Source: Fremontodendron californicum (taxonomy: Eukaryota > Streptophyta > Magnoliopsida > Malvales > Malvaceae). Taken from it: DNA of 64,000 bases. Shown one piece after another: positions 1 to 10,583 of the stretch. How positions within the stretch are numbered: position 1 is the first letter of the stretch; the number at the start of each line of letters is the position of its first letter. Under the pieces are notes generated by a model, which was not told the origin of the DNA, searched no databases, and saw nothing but the letters and a program-made list of their open reading frames with translations. A program made the translations under genes and the position numbers. The stretch is from contig JAULJL010000035.1 of assembly GCA_030761205.1 (NCBI GenBank), forward strand, positions 11,674,001 to 11,738,000. Direction: 5' to 3'.

Positions 1-619
1 ATAATAATAATTTAAAAAACACTTATTCAAAATAAAATAAATAATAAATCAATTACAAAATTAAATTAGCTAATTACGTTAAATACTTTTAAATTCTAAA
101 AAGACATGATACTTTTATAAATCAATATTTGTTGACTTGATTTAGTAATCTGCCTAAGAAAACTATATATATGTTGTAAAGAACAACACATTTTTTTAAA
201 AGTAGTTTTTATCTATTTTTTAATATAAGAAATACTATTATACTAGAGATAAGTTAAAATGAAAGAATTGCTGTTAATTAATTTTAATATATAGGAAACA
301 CTATTATATTATTATAAGGGTGCTCTTAAAATAACATAAACAAAGCAAAAGTAATACTTTATATCAAAAAAATTCAAATCTCTAAAATTTTCATGAGTTT
401 AGAATCTTTAGATAGTGGATTCATCAAAATATGAGATGTTAAAGTTATAAGTACAAAACATAATTTATTTTTGATAAAATTATTATTTTATCATATATAT
501 AAAATATAAATTAATTTTTAATTAAATTATTAAAAAAGAGATTAGAATAAAATTAATAAATAAAGTTCTTGCTTATAAAAAAATTATTTAATTATTTAAT
601 TATAATTTGATTTTTATTT
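1..619. other. AT-rich intergenic DNA, no gene seen
   Basis: Very AT-rich sequence with short homopolymer runs and no long open frame on either strand. No terminal repeats, splice-bounded exons or RNA gene could be recognised. It is probably old decayed repeat DNA. Confidence 0.5.
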
Positions 620-831
620 TTAGTATTAAATTTGGGTTCAGGTCGGTCTCGGGCTTGGGTATTTTCGGGTTTCGGCTTTTTCGGGTTCGAGCCCTTTCGG
701 GTTCTGGTAATTTCAGGCTCGGGCCATTTCGGATTCGAGTTTAGACTTTTTTGTCAAATTGGGTTTGGACGGGTTCGAGTTCAAATTTTTCTAGACAGAT
801 TTTCGGATTTGGATTTATTTTGCCACCTCTA
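620..831. repeat. G/T-rich transposon-like remnant
   Basis: An abrupt island of degenerate TTTCGGGTT/TCGGGC repeats in AT-rich DNA. It ends in TTGCCACCTCTA, which resembles the terminal sequence of some plant hAT-type non-autonomous elements. No convincing matching left terminus or target-site duplication was found, so class and boundaries are uncertain. The small open frame across it is a by-product of the repeat. Confidence 0.35.
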
Positions 832-1039
832 ATAGTACCCAACGAAATAATCTAACATATATATAATTTTATCTACAAAACTTTTTAGTTATGTGACATG
901 TGTCCTTTTAAGGACAAGAATGAAATTATTTTATTTGTTATCTTATTGTATTAGGCCATGGTTGAAATATTTTAAATTATTTAAGATATCCAACATATAT
1001 ATAAGGGAAGAAATAAAAGAGAAAAAAAAAAAGACGAGA

Positions 1040-1545
1040 AAAATTTGTATGTTTGTGTTCGTGTTATTTTTTTGTATATTTAAAGTATTATAAATTTATA
1101 TAAATTTTTACACATTAATAATTTATTTTATGTATATTTTGACATATTCGTGTAGTGTTCATGTTATTTTTCGTGTTGTGTTTTAATTATTTTTTCTATG
1201 TCGTGTTCGTGTATTTTCTCAATTAATTTCATATTTTGCATAGTTTGCATTGTGATTCAATTTAGATACAAATTTGTGTATTCGTGTCATATCTTAATTC
1301 ATAATATATTTTGCATAATTTGTTATAGTGATTCAATTTAGAGAATATTTTGTGTGTTCGTGTTTTTTTTTTTTTTTGTGTTCAAAGTATTATAAATTTA
1401 TATAAATTTTTACACGTTAATAATACGTTTTATACAAATTTTGACACGTTCGTGTATTCGTATCGTGTTCATGTTATTTTTCATGTCTTGTCGTATTTTA
1501 GTTATTTTTCATGTTGTATTTGTGCCATGTCTCAATTTATCTTAT
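1040..1545. repeat. Degenerate ~295-bp direct repeat pair with GTGTTCGTGT motifs
   Basis: Two diverged copies of the same block start near 1057 and 1351. Each begins GTGTTCGTGTT with a T-run, then shares AGTATTATAAATTTATATAA and ACACATTAATAA/ACACGTTAATAA, and ends in GTGTTCATGTTATTTTTC. The pattern suggests an old tandem duplication inside a decayed transposable element. Short open frames here are not credible genes. Confidence 0.4.
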
Positions 1546-1936
1546 ATTTTTGCATAATTTATCATAATAATTCGATTTTAATTATAAATTCATTTACTTA
1601 CGATATTAAAACATAAAAAATTATTTAAATAAAAATTTATTATTTAATATAATTCAATTTAAATTTATTTATGATTATTAATTTAATTAAAATTTTATAA
1701 ATATTAAAAAAATCCCTCAAGAAAGCGGGAGAAGAACTCTAGTTTTATTTTCATTTTATATGCATTGCAGAAAAATAAATAAAATGAATATATTAATTTT
1801 ACGATAGATCATCCTAACTTTATGTTTGATTTGTACTTTTGTTTTTTGTTTTTTTTTGCTATTTATCCCTTGTTTTCCGTTATTTTAATTTTTTCTTTTT
1901 CATTTTTTTTTTAAAATAAAAAAACCAAAAATAAAA
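1546..1936. other. AT-rich spacer, nothing recognised
   Basis: AT-rich sequence with long T and A runs between the degenerate repeat pair and the MITE. No gene, repeat terminus or RNA gene was recognised. Confidence 0.4.
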
Positions 1937-1944
1937 ACACCAAC

Positions 1945-2229
1945 TAGACCTGCTCGATGGGTCGGACCGGGCCACGATCCAAAATTTTTTTCTTCCCATA
2001 CCCAAACTCGCAAGCCCATTTTATTGTTTAAATAATATTTAAAAATTAAAAAAAATATTTTTTATATTAATATTTTTATATTTTATAATTAAATTTAAAT
2101 AAAAAAATTTATTACATTAATAGTAATTCAGACCGGATCGGTCCGAAATAAAAAATTTATACCCAAACTCAATCTAATATAGGTCAAATCTATCGAATCA
2201 AACGAATTGCCCACCTTTGAGCAGGTCTA
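1945..2229. mobile_element. hAT-type MITE with target-site duplication
   Basis: A 285-bp block bounded by perfect 11-bp terminal inverted repeats: TAGACCTGCTC at 1945-1955 and GAGCAGGTCTA at 2219-2229. It is flanked by an 8-bp direct repeat differing at one base (ACACCAAC at 1937-1944, ACACCAAT at 2230-2237). An 8-bp duplication is characteristic of hAT transposons. The subterminal parts are GC-richer and partly complementary, the core is AT-rich, and there is no transposase. This is a non-autonomous element. Confidence 0.8.
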
Positions 2230-2237
2230 ACACCAAT

Positions 2238-2665
2238 TAAATCGAGTCAATTAATTCTAATTTCTTTTAATTGTTATCGTGATAGATTGATCCACAAGAT
2301 TGAATAGCTTGGTAAAGTCAATTGTTTGCTGATTATTTAAACATTTTAACTTGTTTGTTAAGATAGTAAGCTAATTAATAAAAGGGAAATCGAATGATTT
2401 AATGAAGGCTTTTCCATGAAGAAATATAGAGAGCAGAATCAAATAAAATAACAAAATAAAATCTTCTTTGCATAAAAAATGCACCTGCAAATACATAAGG
2501 CAACAACTTTTATTTTTATATATTCTAAAATTATTTTTCATGAATTTTTTATTTTTGAACATTAAAAATAATGAAACATCAAAATTTAATAGTAAATACA
2601 CTAAAATTAACGGGGTTCTTTTAAATACCGTAAAAATCAAAGAGATATTAGAAAGAAGTAATATA
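2238..2665. other. AT-rich spacer, no credible gene
   Basis: AT-rich DNA following the MITE. Overlapping short open frames occur on both strands but have the amino-acid bias of random AT-rich sequence (K, N, I, F, L) and no motif. Nothing else was seen. Confidence 0.4.
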
Positions 2666-2669
2666 TTAA

Positions 2670-2815
2670 AACAATGAATTCATGGTTTAACTCAGTTAGT
2701 TTATATAACTACCTTTAAAAGGTGACATCCAATAAATCTGAAGTTCGAATTTCAGTATCTGTAACCTGATCCTCTATCTTCAAGTTGCAACCTCTTTTTT
2801 ATTAAAAAAAATATT
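2670..2815 (+). repeat. Possible tRNA-derived SINE remnant
   Basis: TGGTTTAACTCAGTTAGT near 2683 resembles a pol III A box. GAAGTTCGAATTTC near 2740 resembles a B box (GGTTCGAATCC consensus). Their spacing is about that of a tRNA, and an A/T-rich tail follows near 2800. No flanking duplication could be established and the boxes are degenerate, so this is tentative. Confidence 0.3.
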
Positions 2816-2879
2816 AAAACGATTAGCATCAATCCCAATATGTAAATACTCTATATATAAAGGTTTTTTTGTTTTTTTT

Positions 2880-3060
2880 TTAAGTGAAGTTTCTGAAATA
2901 TTACAAAATGGCCACTTTCCACCACAAAACGTATTCGTAAGTATTCGCATTTTGCAAAGGTATAATACGCGGAAAGGCCATCACCTTGCTTTGCAGATGC
3001 TAAGCCCTTTCTTGCTACACTTTCTAATAAACTCCTGCAAACAATTTTTGTTAATAACAT
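2880..3060 (-). pseudogene. Possible captured exon fragment, unidentified
   Basis: This stretch is less AT-rich than its surroundings. On the minus strand it has a pyrimidine-rich TTGTTTGCAG acceptor-like site, then about 50 bp of open sequence ending AAGCAAG/GTGATGG, a donor-like site. Another frame stays open for 69 codons. No family was recognised. It could be a relic of a host gene or a transduplicated exon. Confidence 0.25.
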
Positions 3061-3254
3061 ATTTGATATCTAAATTATAATCAAATGTTCGATTTGATTT
3101 TTTTAAAGTTTAAAATGAGCAAAATAATACTCAAACTTTGTTTTTGTTTATTGTATCTTACATTATGCTAACTCCGTTCGCTAAAAATATCAAATGGCAT
3201 AGCCACATCATCGCCATGTTAACAAATTTGATTAGATGTTTGGGATACATACTA
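3061..3254. other. AT-rich spacer, nothing recognised
   Basis: AT-rich sequence between the exon-like block and the tandem array, with no recognisable gene or repeat terminus. Confidence 0.4.
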
Positions 3255-4427
3255 CGATATTAATGCTTTGATTTTAATATCGTATTTTGGTTGCACAATC
3301 GCATAAAAAATGAAGATTTTACAAGAATTCATATTTGACTCATTTGAGTTACGAACTTTGATTTTGAAGAAAATGAAAAGAAAAAAAGTTTTTCTTAGGA
3401 AACCAGAGCATCAATATTACGTATCCCAATGAGAAACGTCTTTTGGTTGCACAATCGCGTAAAGAAAGGAGATTCTTACGAAAATCCATGTTTCACTTAT
3501 TTAATGGACGAACTTTGATTTTAAGGAAAAAAAAGGGAAGAAAAGTTTTTTTTAGAAAATAAAAACATCAATATCCTATATTAACGAGGAGAATGTGTTT
3601 TGGTTGCATAACTGCGAAAAGAATGGTGATTCTTATAAGAATCCATGTTCGACTCATTTGAGTGACGAACTTAGATTCTAAAAAAATAATAAGGAGAAAA
3701 GTTTTTCTTGGGAAACTAAAGCATCAATATTGTGTATTCTAATGAGGAGAACGTGTTTTGGATGCACAATCATGAAAAGAGCGGAGATTCTTACGAGAAT
3801 CCATGTTTGACACATTTGAAGGACAAACTTTGATTTTGAGAAAATGAAGGGAAAACAAAATTTTCTTGAGAAACCAAAGAATCAAGACCCTTGCTTCCCA
3901 CGTCGGGATCGACTCTTCAGAGAGGTGGGCGTGCCATGTAAAGGCGAGCCCCTCCAATGATTGTACGAAAAGCCTAAGGCACAGTGCCCCATTCTGCGCT
4001 ACCGGCCCACATCTGAGCAGGGAATGCGCATTGACTCATTCTATCTTGATAGAGAAATAATTAATTCGACGAAATGAAGCGCGGAGTGCCCGCGACTCGT
4101 TCATCATTCACACAGATGCGCCTCTCTCCCAGTCGTCCGGGTTAATATCGTGTATTCCAATAAGGTGAATGTGTTTTGGTTTCAAAATCGTGAAAAGAAT
4201 AGAGATTCTTATGAGAATCCATGTTTAACTTATTTGTGAAACGAACTTTGATTTTAAGGAAAATGAAGTGAAGAAAAGTTTTTCTTGAGAAACCAAAGCA
4301 TCAATATCGTGTATGCCAATGAGGAGAACATGTTTTGGTTGCACAATCGCGAAAAGAATGAAAATTCTTACGTGAATCCATATTTGACTCATTTTAGGAT
4401 GAACTTGTGCTGAATGCGACTTTAAAA
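3255..4427. repeat. ~157-bp tandem repeat array, about six units
   Basis: Six diverged units contain TTTTGGTTGCACAATCG (or a close variant) at about 3285, 3441, 3597, 3755, 4173 and 4332. Spacing is 156-159 bp once the 248-bp insert in the fourth unit is removed. Each unit also has GATTCTTACGAGAATCCATG, then ACGAACTTTGATTTT, then AAACCAAAGCATCAATAT. Units are diverged, so the array is old. No coding function is evident. It may be a small satellite or the tandem 3' region of a retroelement. Confidence 0.75.
3896..4143. other. Organelle-like insertion (candidate NUMT)
   Basis: A ~248-bp block with markedly higher GC and no AT-rich runs splits one unit of the tandem array. The repeat breaks after AATCAA and resumes at AATATCGTG. 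It contains GCGCGGAGTGCCCGCGACTC and similar balanced sequence, unlike anything else in the first 8 kb. No target duplication or retroelement terminus flanks it, which fits end-joining capture of organelle, most likely mitochondrial, DNA. The origin is inferred from composition only. Confidence 0.45.
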
Positions 4428-4432
4428 ATGAT

Positions 4433-7400
4433 TGTCGCAACCTAAAAAAAAATAACAAGTCTCATCGCAAGACTTTATTATTCATTAAGCGTGACATTAA
4501 AAAAAAAAAGAGGAAAAGTCGACTTAATTCCTCTTGAAAAATGAAGGTTTTGAAAATGACCTTGAAAAAGAATGGAGTAGCCACCAATCTTTTTTATCTA
4601 GGTGTGATGGGCCACCTATTAAAAACCGGTTTTATAAAATATTTTAAAAATTATTAAAACATTTTTAAAACCAATTTCAAGTATGCGTTTTAAATCAAAG
4701 AAATCAAAGAAACGGGTTCGGGACTCGGTTACGTGCGGGGAAGGATTAGCACCCCCACAACGCCCATATAAAATGGTACCTTATTAATCATGTGTTATCT
4801 CAAGTCTCGGTAAAAAGTCGGTTTTAAATTTAGTATTTTAAGTTAATTCCCAATTTAAAGAAAAATAATTCCATTTTTAATTGAAAATGATCCGAAATTT
4901 ATAAATTTAAATTTTTCCTATATCCCCCAACAAACGTGGCAAAATATAGAAATTTTTATTAGTTTTGAAAAACTTTCCGAATCATTCTCTTTTTAAAGAA
5001 GATATTTCGTTATTAATGATAATTGATGATATCCTCCCAGCAAACTCGGCAGAGAACTCATGAATTATTTTAACTCGGGAATATCTTTATTTTATTAAAA
5101 ATCATTACCTTTTTGAAAACATTTTAAAAGATATGAATATGTATATGCATGACATAAATAAAATGACATAGCAAAATCTAAATAATATAATGCACCCTAA
5201 ATGATATGATTTAATTGTCTTAGCATATTCTAAATGAAATGAAATATCCTAAGTTATATGACATATTCTAAAAGAAATAAAATATCCTAAATGACATAAT
5301 ATATATCCTAAATGAAATGACCTAGGTAACATAATATATTCTACATGAAATGACCTAGGTAACATAATATATTCTATATGAGATTAAATAATTTAAATGA
5401 CATGGCAAATATGAATGATATGACATATAATTTAAATGACATAAAATATAAAATAATTCTATCATATAATATGCATGAAATAATAATGCATGAACATTGT
5501 ATATGCTAAATAATATGACAAAAATAACTAAATAAAAAACATAGGATATCATGAAATATTCCAAATCATATAATAAACAATATAACATAACTCAAAATCA
5601 TAACAATATCATAGAAATTATCATAGCAAAAATCACATATTATATAAAATGCATGAATATGGAAAATGCAATGCATGAAAATGTATTTTTTCCTTTAATT
5701 AAGGATATCTGTATATCTAAAAAGATATATGGCTACCTTACTTAACAATGCAATGGACATGCATGGCAAAATAAACCAAACTTAACAACTAAAATATGCA
5801 TGGCAATAACACAAACACAAGGCATGCTTAAACCAAAAACTCAACCAAATGTCATGAAAATGCAAACCTATCATCTAACATATTAAAGATGCAAACACAA
5901 GGCAAAATAATGAGATAGTCGAATAGCCTAAGGTTCCAAACAAGCATGACATTTTCACAAACACTTGATATACTTAAACTAAATACTCAATCAAATGTCA
6001 TGCAAATACAAACCTATCAACTAACATGGCAAAAATGCACACACAATGCAAGATACATGAAGTGGCCGAATGGCCTAAGGTTCCAAACAAGCATGGCATT
6101 TTCACAAACACTTGGTATACTAACATGCTCAACTAAAATATAACACTCAAATCATGCAAACACAAAGTAGAGATACTAAAACTAACAAGCATTTTAAAAA
6201 ACACTTGATATACTAACATGCTTAACTAAAATATAACACTCAAATCATGCAAACACAAAGTAGAGATATTAAAACTAACAAGAATTTTCACAAACACTTG
6301 ATATACTAAATATAAAACATCAACAAATTTAAACATTATGAAAACAGAAAATTGAAAATGCAAGAATATGATAATAAACTCATAAATGGCAACAAACAAG
6401 CATCCAAATTAAAACAAGCTTCAAGTATATGTAGTAGAAGAATATTTAAAACATCAAGACTAAAAAAATAACAAAAATAACATGATAAATCAAAGCAAAA
6501 ACAGCAACTACAAAAACAGAAAATCTGGGCTATTCGGCCATGATAAGAAAATAAGAAAAAAAATTGTAAAAACTTGTTTAAGAAAAAGATGAAGAAAGAA
6601 CTTAAAAAGAACATAAAAAAAAACACTTATTTAAAAAGAAAACTCCCCAAAATAATAATCAAAATAGCAAAAACAAGAATAGAAAATCAAGAAAGTGCAA
6701 GAGTTGGTACTAAAAGCAACCTCAAGAAGCTATCTTTCAATCCTTTTCTCTTCAAACTTTCCTTTCCTTTCTTTTCTAAACTTTTCTTTTTTGATCTCAA
6801 CCAAGGAGAGAAAACTAAGCAAAAACCAAGAGAGAAATGAAAAAAATGAAGTCTGAAAAATAAAAATCTGGATCCCCCTACAAGGCTGGCCGAATTCCCT
6901 ATAAAATAAGCTAGGATGTTGTCATCTTTTCTCCAACCAATTTCCATCCAAGGGCTAGTGATTCAAGGTGAAAAATCATGAAATTATCACCCTTAGATTA
7001 GGCCATCAGCTGTCCATAATTACAGCTATTCAAGAATAATGTTGACACTCTCCCTCTTCATGCATTGGCCCATTTGGCTTATTTGCAATGGCTTGATAAA
7101 AAAAATCACTAACTAGCTCTTAATTCTTGGCCTTTTGATTGAAAAATCAGAAGCTTCTTCCCTCTTTTGGGCCTTGGCAGGCCAACACTCCCTTTTCCAG
7201 CCCAAGTCTGATTTTTTTTGAAAGGCAAGAAAAGCCCTTTTCGATTTCTTGGGTAAAATGACCGTTTTGCTCCCCGGATGCAAATAAATGGCAAACCTAC
7301 TCCAAATTCAAATTTTATTTTTTTTAATACTTTCAAAATAATAAAATATTGAATTCTAGAAGTTGTCAAAAATGTTTGAGTTCGTTTGCTATTTATTTGG

Positions 7401-8548
7401 ATTTTTTCTTCCAAAAATGCCTTTTATTCCTCTACATTTTACCATTTTTTAAACGAGCTCCAAATCAAGATTTTTCTTCACCAATATTTTCCAAATAATT
7501 TAAAAGTGTGATCTGGAAGTTTTCATAATTTTTGGAACTCATTTGGTATTTTTTCGGGATTTATCTGCTTGAATTACTACATAGGAGGCCCGGGATTTGG
7601 CCATTTTGCAAACGAACTCCGAATCAAGATTTTATTTTGCCAATATCTTCCAAATAATTTAAAAATGAGATTTGAAAAATTTTAGAATTTTTGGAGTCCA
7701 TTTGCTATTTTTTTGGGATTTATCTTCTTGAATTACTTCATAGGAGACTCGGGATTTGACCATTTTGCAAACGAACTCCGAATCAAGATTTTCTTTCTCC
7801 AATCTCTTCCAAATGATTTAAGAATGAGATTTGCAAATTTTTAGAATTTTCGGAGTGCATTTGCTATTTTTCCCAAATTTTCCAATTTTGCCATTTTGCA
7901 TCCGAAACCCGATTTTGCTCAAAACAAGTCTGATTTTCAGATTTTCTTTAAATTGAACCTTGGGCTATCCCTTTTTAATCATTCCTCATCCATTGGGGGC
8001 TTTAGTCTTACCAAGTTGGGCCATTTCTGTAATTCTTCCCGATTTCATCGAAATCCACCAAAAATCCTAATTCTCGATTTTCTTCCGGATTGACTTTTCT
8101 TTCAGTTTTTCTTTCAAGTGGCTTCTCCATTACCCGTAATCAATGCTTATCTTTCATTTGGAACCTTCAATTTCGACCAATTTGATATTTTAAGCATTTT
8201 TCCCCAAATTTCCCGGATTAGGGTTTCCTTTCTACTGAATCTCCAAATCCCAACTTCCGAACTCCATATCTTTCGATGTAGACCTCGGATTATCAAAATT
8301 ATTTCGCCATTTTTCAATTGAACTTCAAATCTTGATTTTGAAAGTAGGATGACTTTTTTAGTAGTTGACTTTTTAGGGTTGACTTTCTAGGGTTGACTTT
8401 TTCAAGTTTGATTTTTTCTGCTTGCCCTCTTAAACTAAGTCTCGGAGTACCACCTGCAGGATGAAAAAAGTCTTTTTACATTCTGAAACATCAATTTAGG
8501 AAGAAAACATACCTGTTTTAGTGGTCCGGACAAAATTAGGTGTCTACA
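4433..8548 (-). mobile_element. Solo LTR of Tat/Ogre-type retrotransposon (copy A)
   Basis: A 4.1-kb LTR lying in minus orientation. On the plus strand it starts TGTCGCAACC and ends GGTGTCTACA, so on its own strand it runs TGTAGACACC to GGTTGCGACA. Both sides carry the 5-bp duplication ATGAT (4428-4432 and 8549-8553), with no PBS or polypurine tract, as expected for LTR/LTR recombination. Compared with the LTRs of the complete element at 35931-55796 it has an internal deletion near 5735 of roughly 800 bp. It contains the same sub-repeats: ATATTCTAAATGAAATG short repeats (5200-5400), ~90-bp units (6120-6310) and ~155-bp units (7440-7870). Confidence 0.88.
7440..7870. repeat. ~155-bp tandem repeats inside LTR A
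   Basis: Three to four diverged units share CATTTTGCAAACGAACTCCG, AATCAAGATTTTCTTT, CCAATCTCTTCCAAATAATT and TCCATTTGCTATTTTT. The same array recurs in the other LTR copies near 30890-31340, 39940-40390, 54660-55100 and 57190-57640. It is therefore a structural part of this LTR family. Confidence 0.7.
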
Positions 8549-9046
8549 ATGATCTCTGAAGAATTGTTGAAAATTAACTTGAAGATTTTGAGAAGGTGCG
8601 AATTTTTTTTATGCTGATGCAAATGATTAACAAGATGCACATACTTCATATTGCAAATGTAAATGTTTTGAATTGATGCAAATGGTTCTTGATGCAGATG
8701 TTGGATAAGATGCAAATGCTTCTAAATGCAAATGCAAATGCTCTCAGATTGATGCAACTACTTCATGGAATGATGCAGATGCAAAGATCAACATTGTGCA
8801 AATGTTTCAGAATGAGGCAGATGCAAAGATTAGAAGTGTGCAAAATGCTTCTAAATGATGCAAATGCAAATATCAATAGTGATGCAAATGCTTCATGAAA
8901 AGATACAGATGCCTTTACGAATCGTGTTCATGTGATTGGTCCATGAATAATGTAATACAGTTACCACACAATATTGATGATACATTGATCCTAGAAATGA
9001 TGCAATTGCTTGAGATGGCGCAAATGCGAATGTAAATGTAAGGGTA
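8549..9046 (-). mobile_element. Element B, 3' internal fragment (gatgcaaat repeats)
   Basis: Non-coding internal sequence of a minus-strand Tat/Ogre element, matching about 42930-43240 of complete element C. It is dominated by degenerate GATGCAAATG(CAAATG) repeats at 8615-8905, followed by a shared stretch containing TTACCACACAATA and AATGATGCAATTGCTTGAGA. The match resumes at 28357 after the inserted X/Y elements. Its left end abuts the 157-bp array directly, so element B has lost its 3' LTR; solo LTR A was inserted at that junction later. Confidence 0.7.
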
Positions 9047-10558
9047 TGATAACTCGTATAATTATATAGTTTTTAGTTATGTTTTATTATTGTTTTGTGT
9101 CAAATACGAGTTATTATTGCTTAGTCTACTTGTGTTTATGATCTTTTATATTTTTATGTAATTTAGTGTTTTTCGTGAGTTTCTTTGAGTGATTTCAGAT
9201 TACTAGGTTAAATCAAGAATTAAGGGCAAATCCAATTCAGTTCCAGTTCCGACACCTTTTGCCATATCAGCTATATCTGGAGTTTCACTGAAGCAATAAG
9301 GCTGAAATTTTAACCGTGCAAAGTTAAGAGGCATATCTATCTTTTTCATGTTTTACACTTCTTGAAACGGAGTCGTTTTCCCTACCGAAATCAACCATCA
9401 AGTTGGCTGATGTGCAATGACGTCTGTTCTGCACCGTTTTGGTATTGTGACCATATCTTCCGATCCACATGAGAAAATGATCTGATTCCAACGGCTATGG
9501 ATCCGTAATTGATAGGGGTATATTTTTCTAGAAGACCATTTGATCAGATCGAGCCTCCAACATTGACAAAATCGACCATCAAGCTGGCTGATCAGAATTG
9601 TCATACAACATGACGAAAATTGTTAGAAAAATGCACCCACCATTATACCTACCTTTGAAATTTATAAAGCTTGTCTCTTGTCATTTAGCTCTACAAAATG
9701 TGTATAAATAGAGGGCCTTGGATGAGTATTGGGATAGAATTGATAGATTGGTAGGATATCAGCCATTGTAATAAAATTCTCTAAGTTTTCTTTTTCTTTC
9801 CTTTCTCTAGTTTTCTTTTTCTTTATTTACTTATGCTTCTTACATTTCTTTTCATTTTATTCATATCTAGTATGTGTTGCTAATCATATTGTTGAGGTGA
9901 TGAGGTGAAGCTCTTGGTAAATGCTAAGGTTAGTCTCTTAAACATGAGCTAAAATGAATCATCATTTATAAACACTAGTATAGATAATATTTTCTTTTGG
10001 TTTAAAATCATACTTACAAAGTAGGGATCTTGATTCATTATTGACAAGGAAAATGGCACAGTAAATGCTTGGTTTCATAACCTTGATTTGTTGTAGACAT
10101 ATACCTTGGCATAAGGAATGCTTGGACTCTTTTTATGAGTTTTGAGGACACCAAATGAACATAATATCATATGCTATGGACGTTGGACAATTTGGACTGA
10201 ATTGCTAAACCTTCCGATTGGAATCTCCCTTATGTGTGAATTTCAATTGTGTAATAAAACAAGATTAATCTTAGCATAACACCAAGAGTGGATTCTCTAA
10301 CCTCAACATCTTTTCTTATTATTTTTTATATCTTGTTTAATTTCTTTTATGTTATTTTGTTTATTTTGTTCTCTAATATCTTATCTATCTTGTTTTGTTG
10401 TTGATTCCCTAATATCTTTTTTTCTTTCTTTTTCTTATATATTTATAAACTTATACTTACTAATACGCTTCCCTGTGGTTCGACCTCGGACACCCGAGAA
10501 TTTATTACTTGAACATAACCTGTACTTGGGTTTACAACTCTTAATTGAGTCTCCATCA
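9047..10558 (+). repeat. 5' LTR of element X
   Basis: A 1512-bp LTR from TGATAACTCG to CTCCATCA. A TATA box (TATAAATA, 9703-9710) precedes GAGGGCCTTGG, and AATAAAA follows near 9768, giving a plausible U3/R/U5 layout. It lacks a ~16-bp segment (near 27625) present in its 3' partner. Open frames within it, including one at 10349-10699, are not genes. Confidence 0.9.
9703..9710 (+). promoter_or_regulatory. TATA box of X 5' LTR
   Basis: TATAAATA followed by GAGGG, the strongest core-promoter match in the LTR. The same box is at 27486-27493 (X 3' LTR, plus), 11426-11433 and 19402-19409 (Y LTRs, minus). Transcription would start about 30 nt downstream. Confidence 0.6.
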
Positions 10559-10564
10559 AGTTTT

Positions 10565-10582
10565 TGGCGCCGTTGCCGGGGA
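10565..10582 (+). other. Primer-binding site of X (Athila type)
   Basis: TGGCGCCGTTGCCGGGGA lies six bases after the 5' LTR and is the standard Athila/Tat-type tRNA primer-binding site. Element Y inserted immediately after it: the TSD GGGAG (10579-10583) overlaps its 3' end. This separates the PBS from X's leader, which resumes at 20062. Confidence 0.85.
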
Positions 10583-10583
10583 G

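Noticed and set aside
8549..8553. LTR A as the 3' LTR of element B
   Set aside because: The sequence following LTR A is ATGAT, matching its left flank, and not the polypurine tract AAAGAGGGGCAAC found beside C's 3' LTR.
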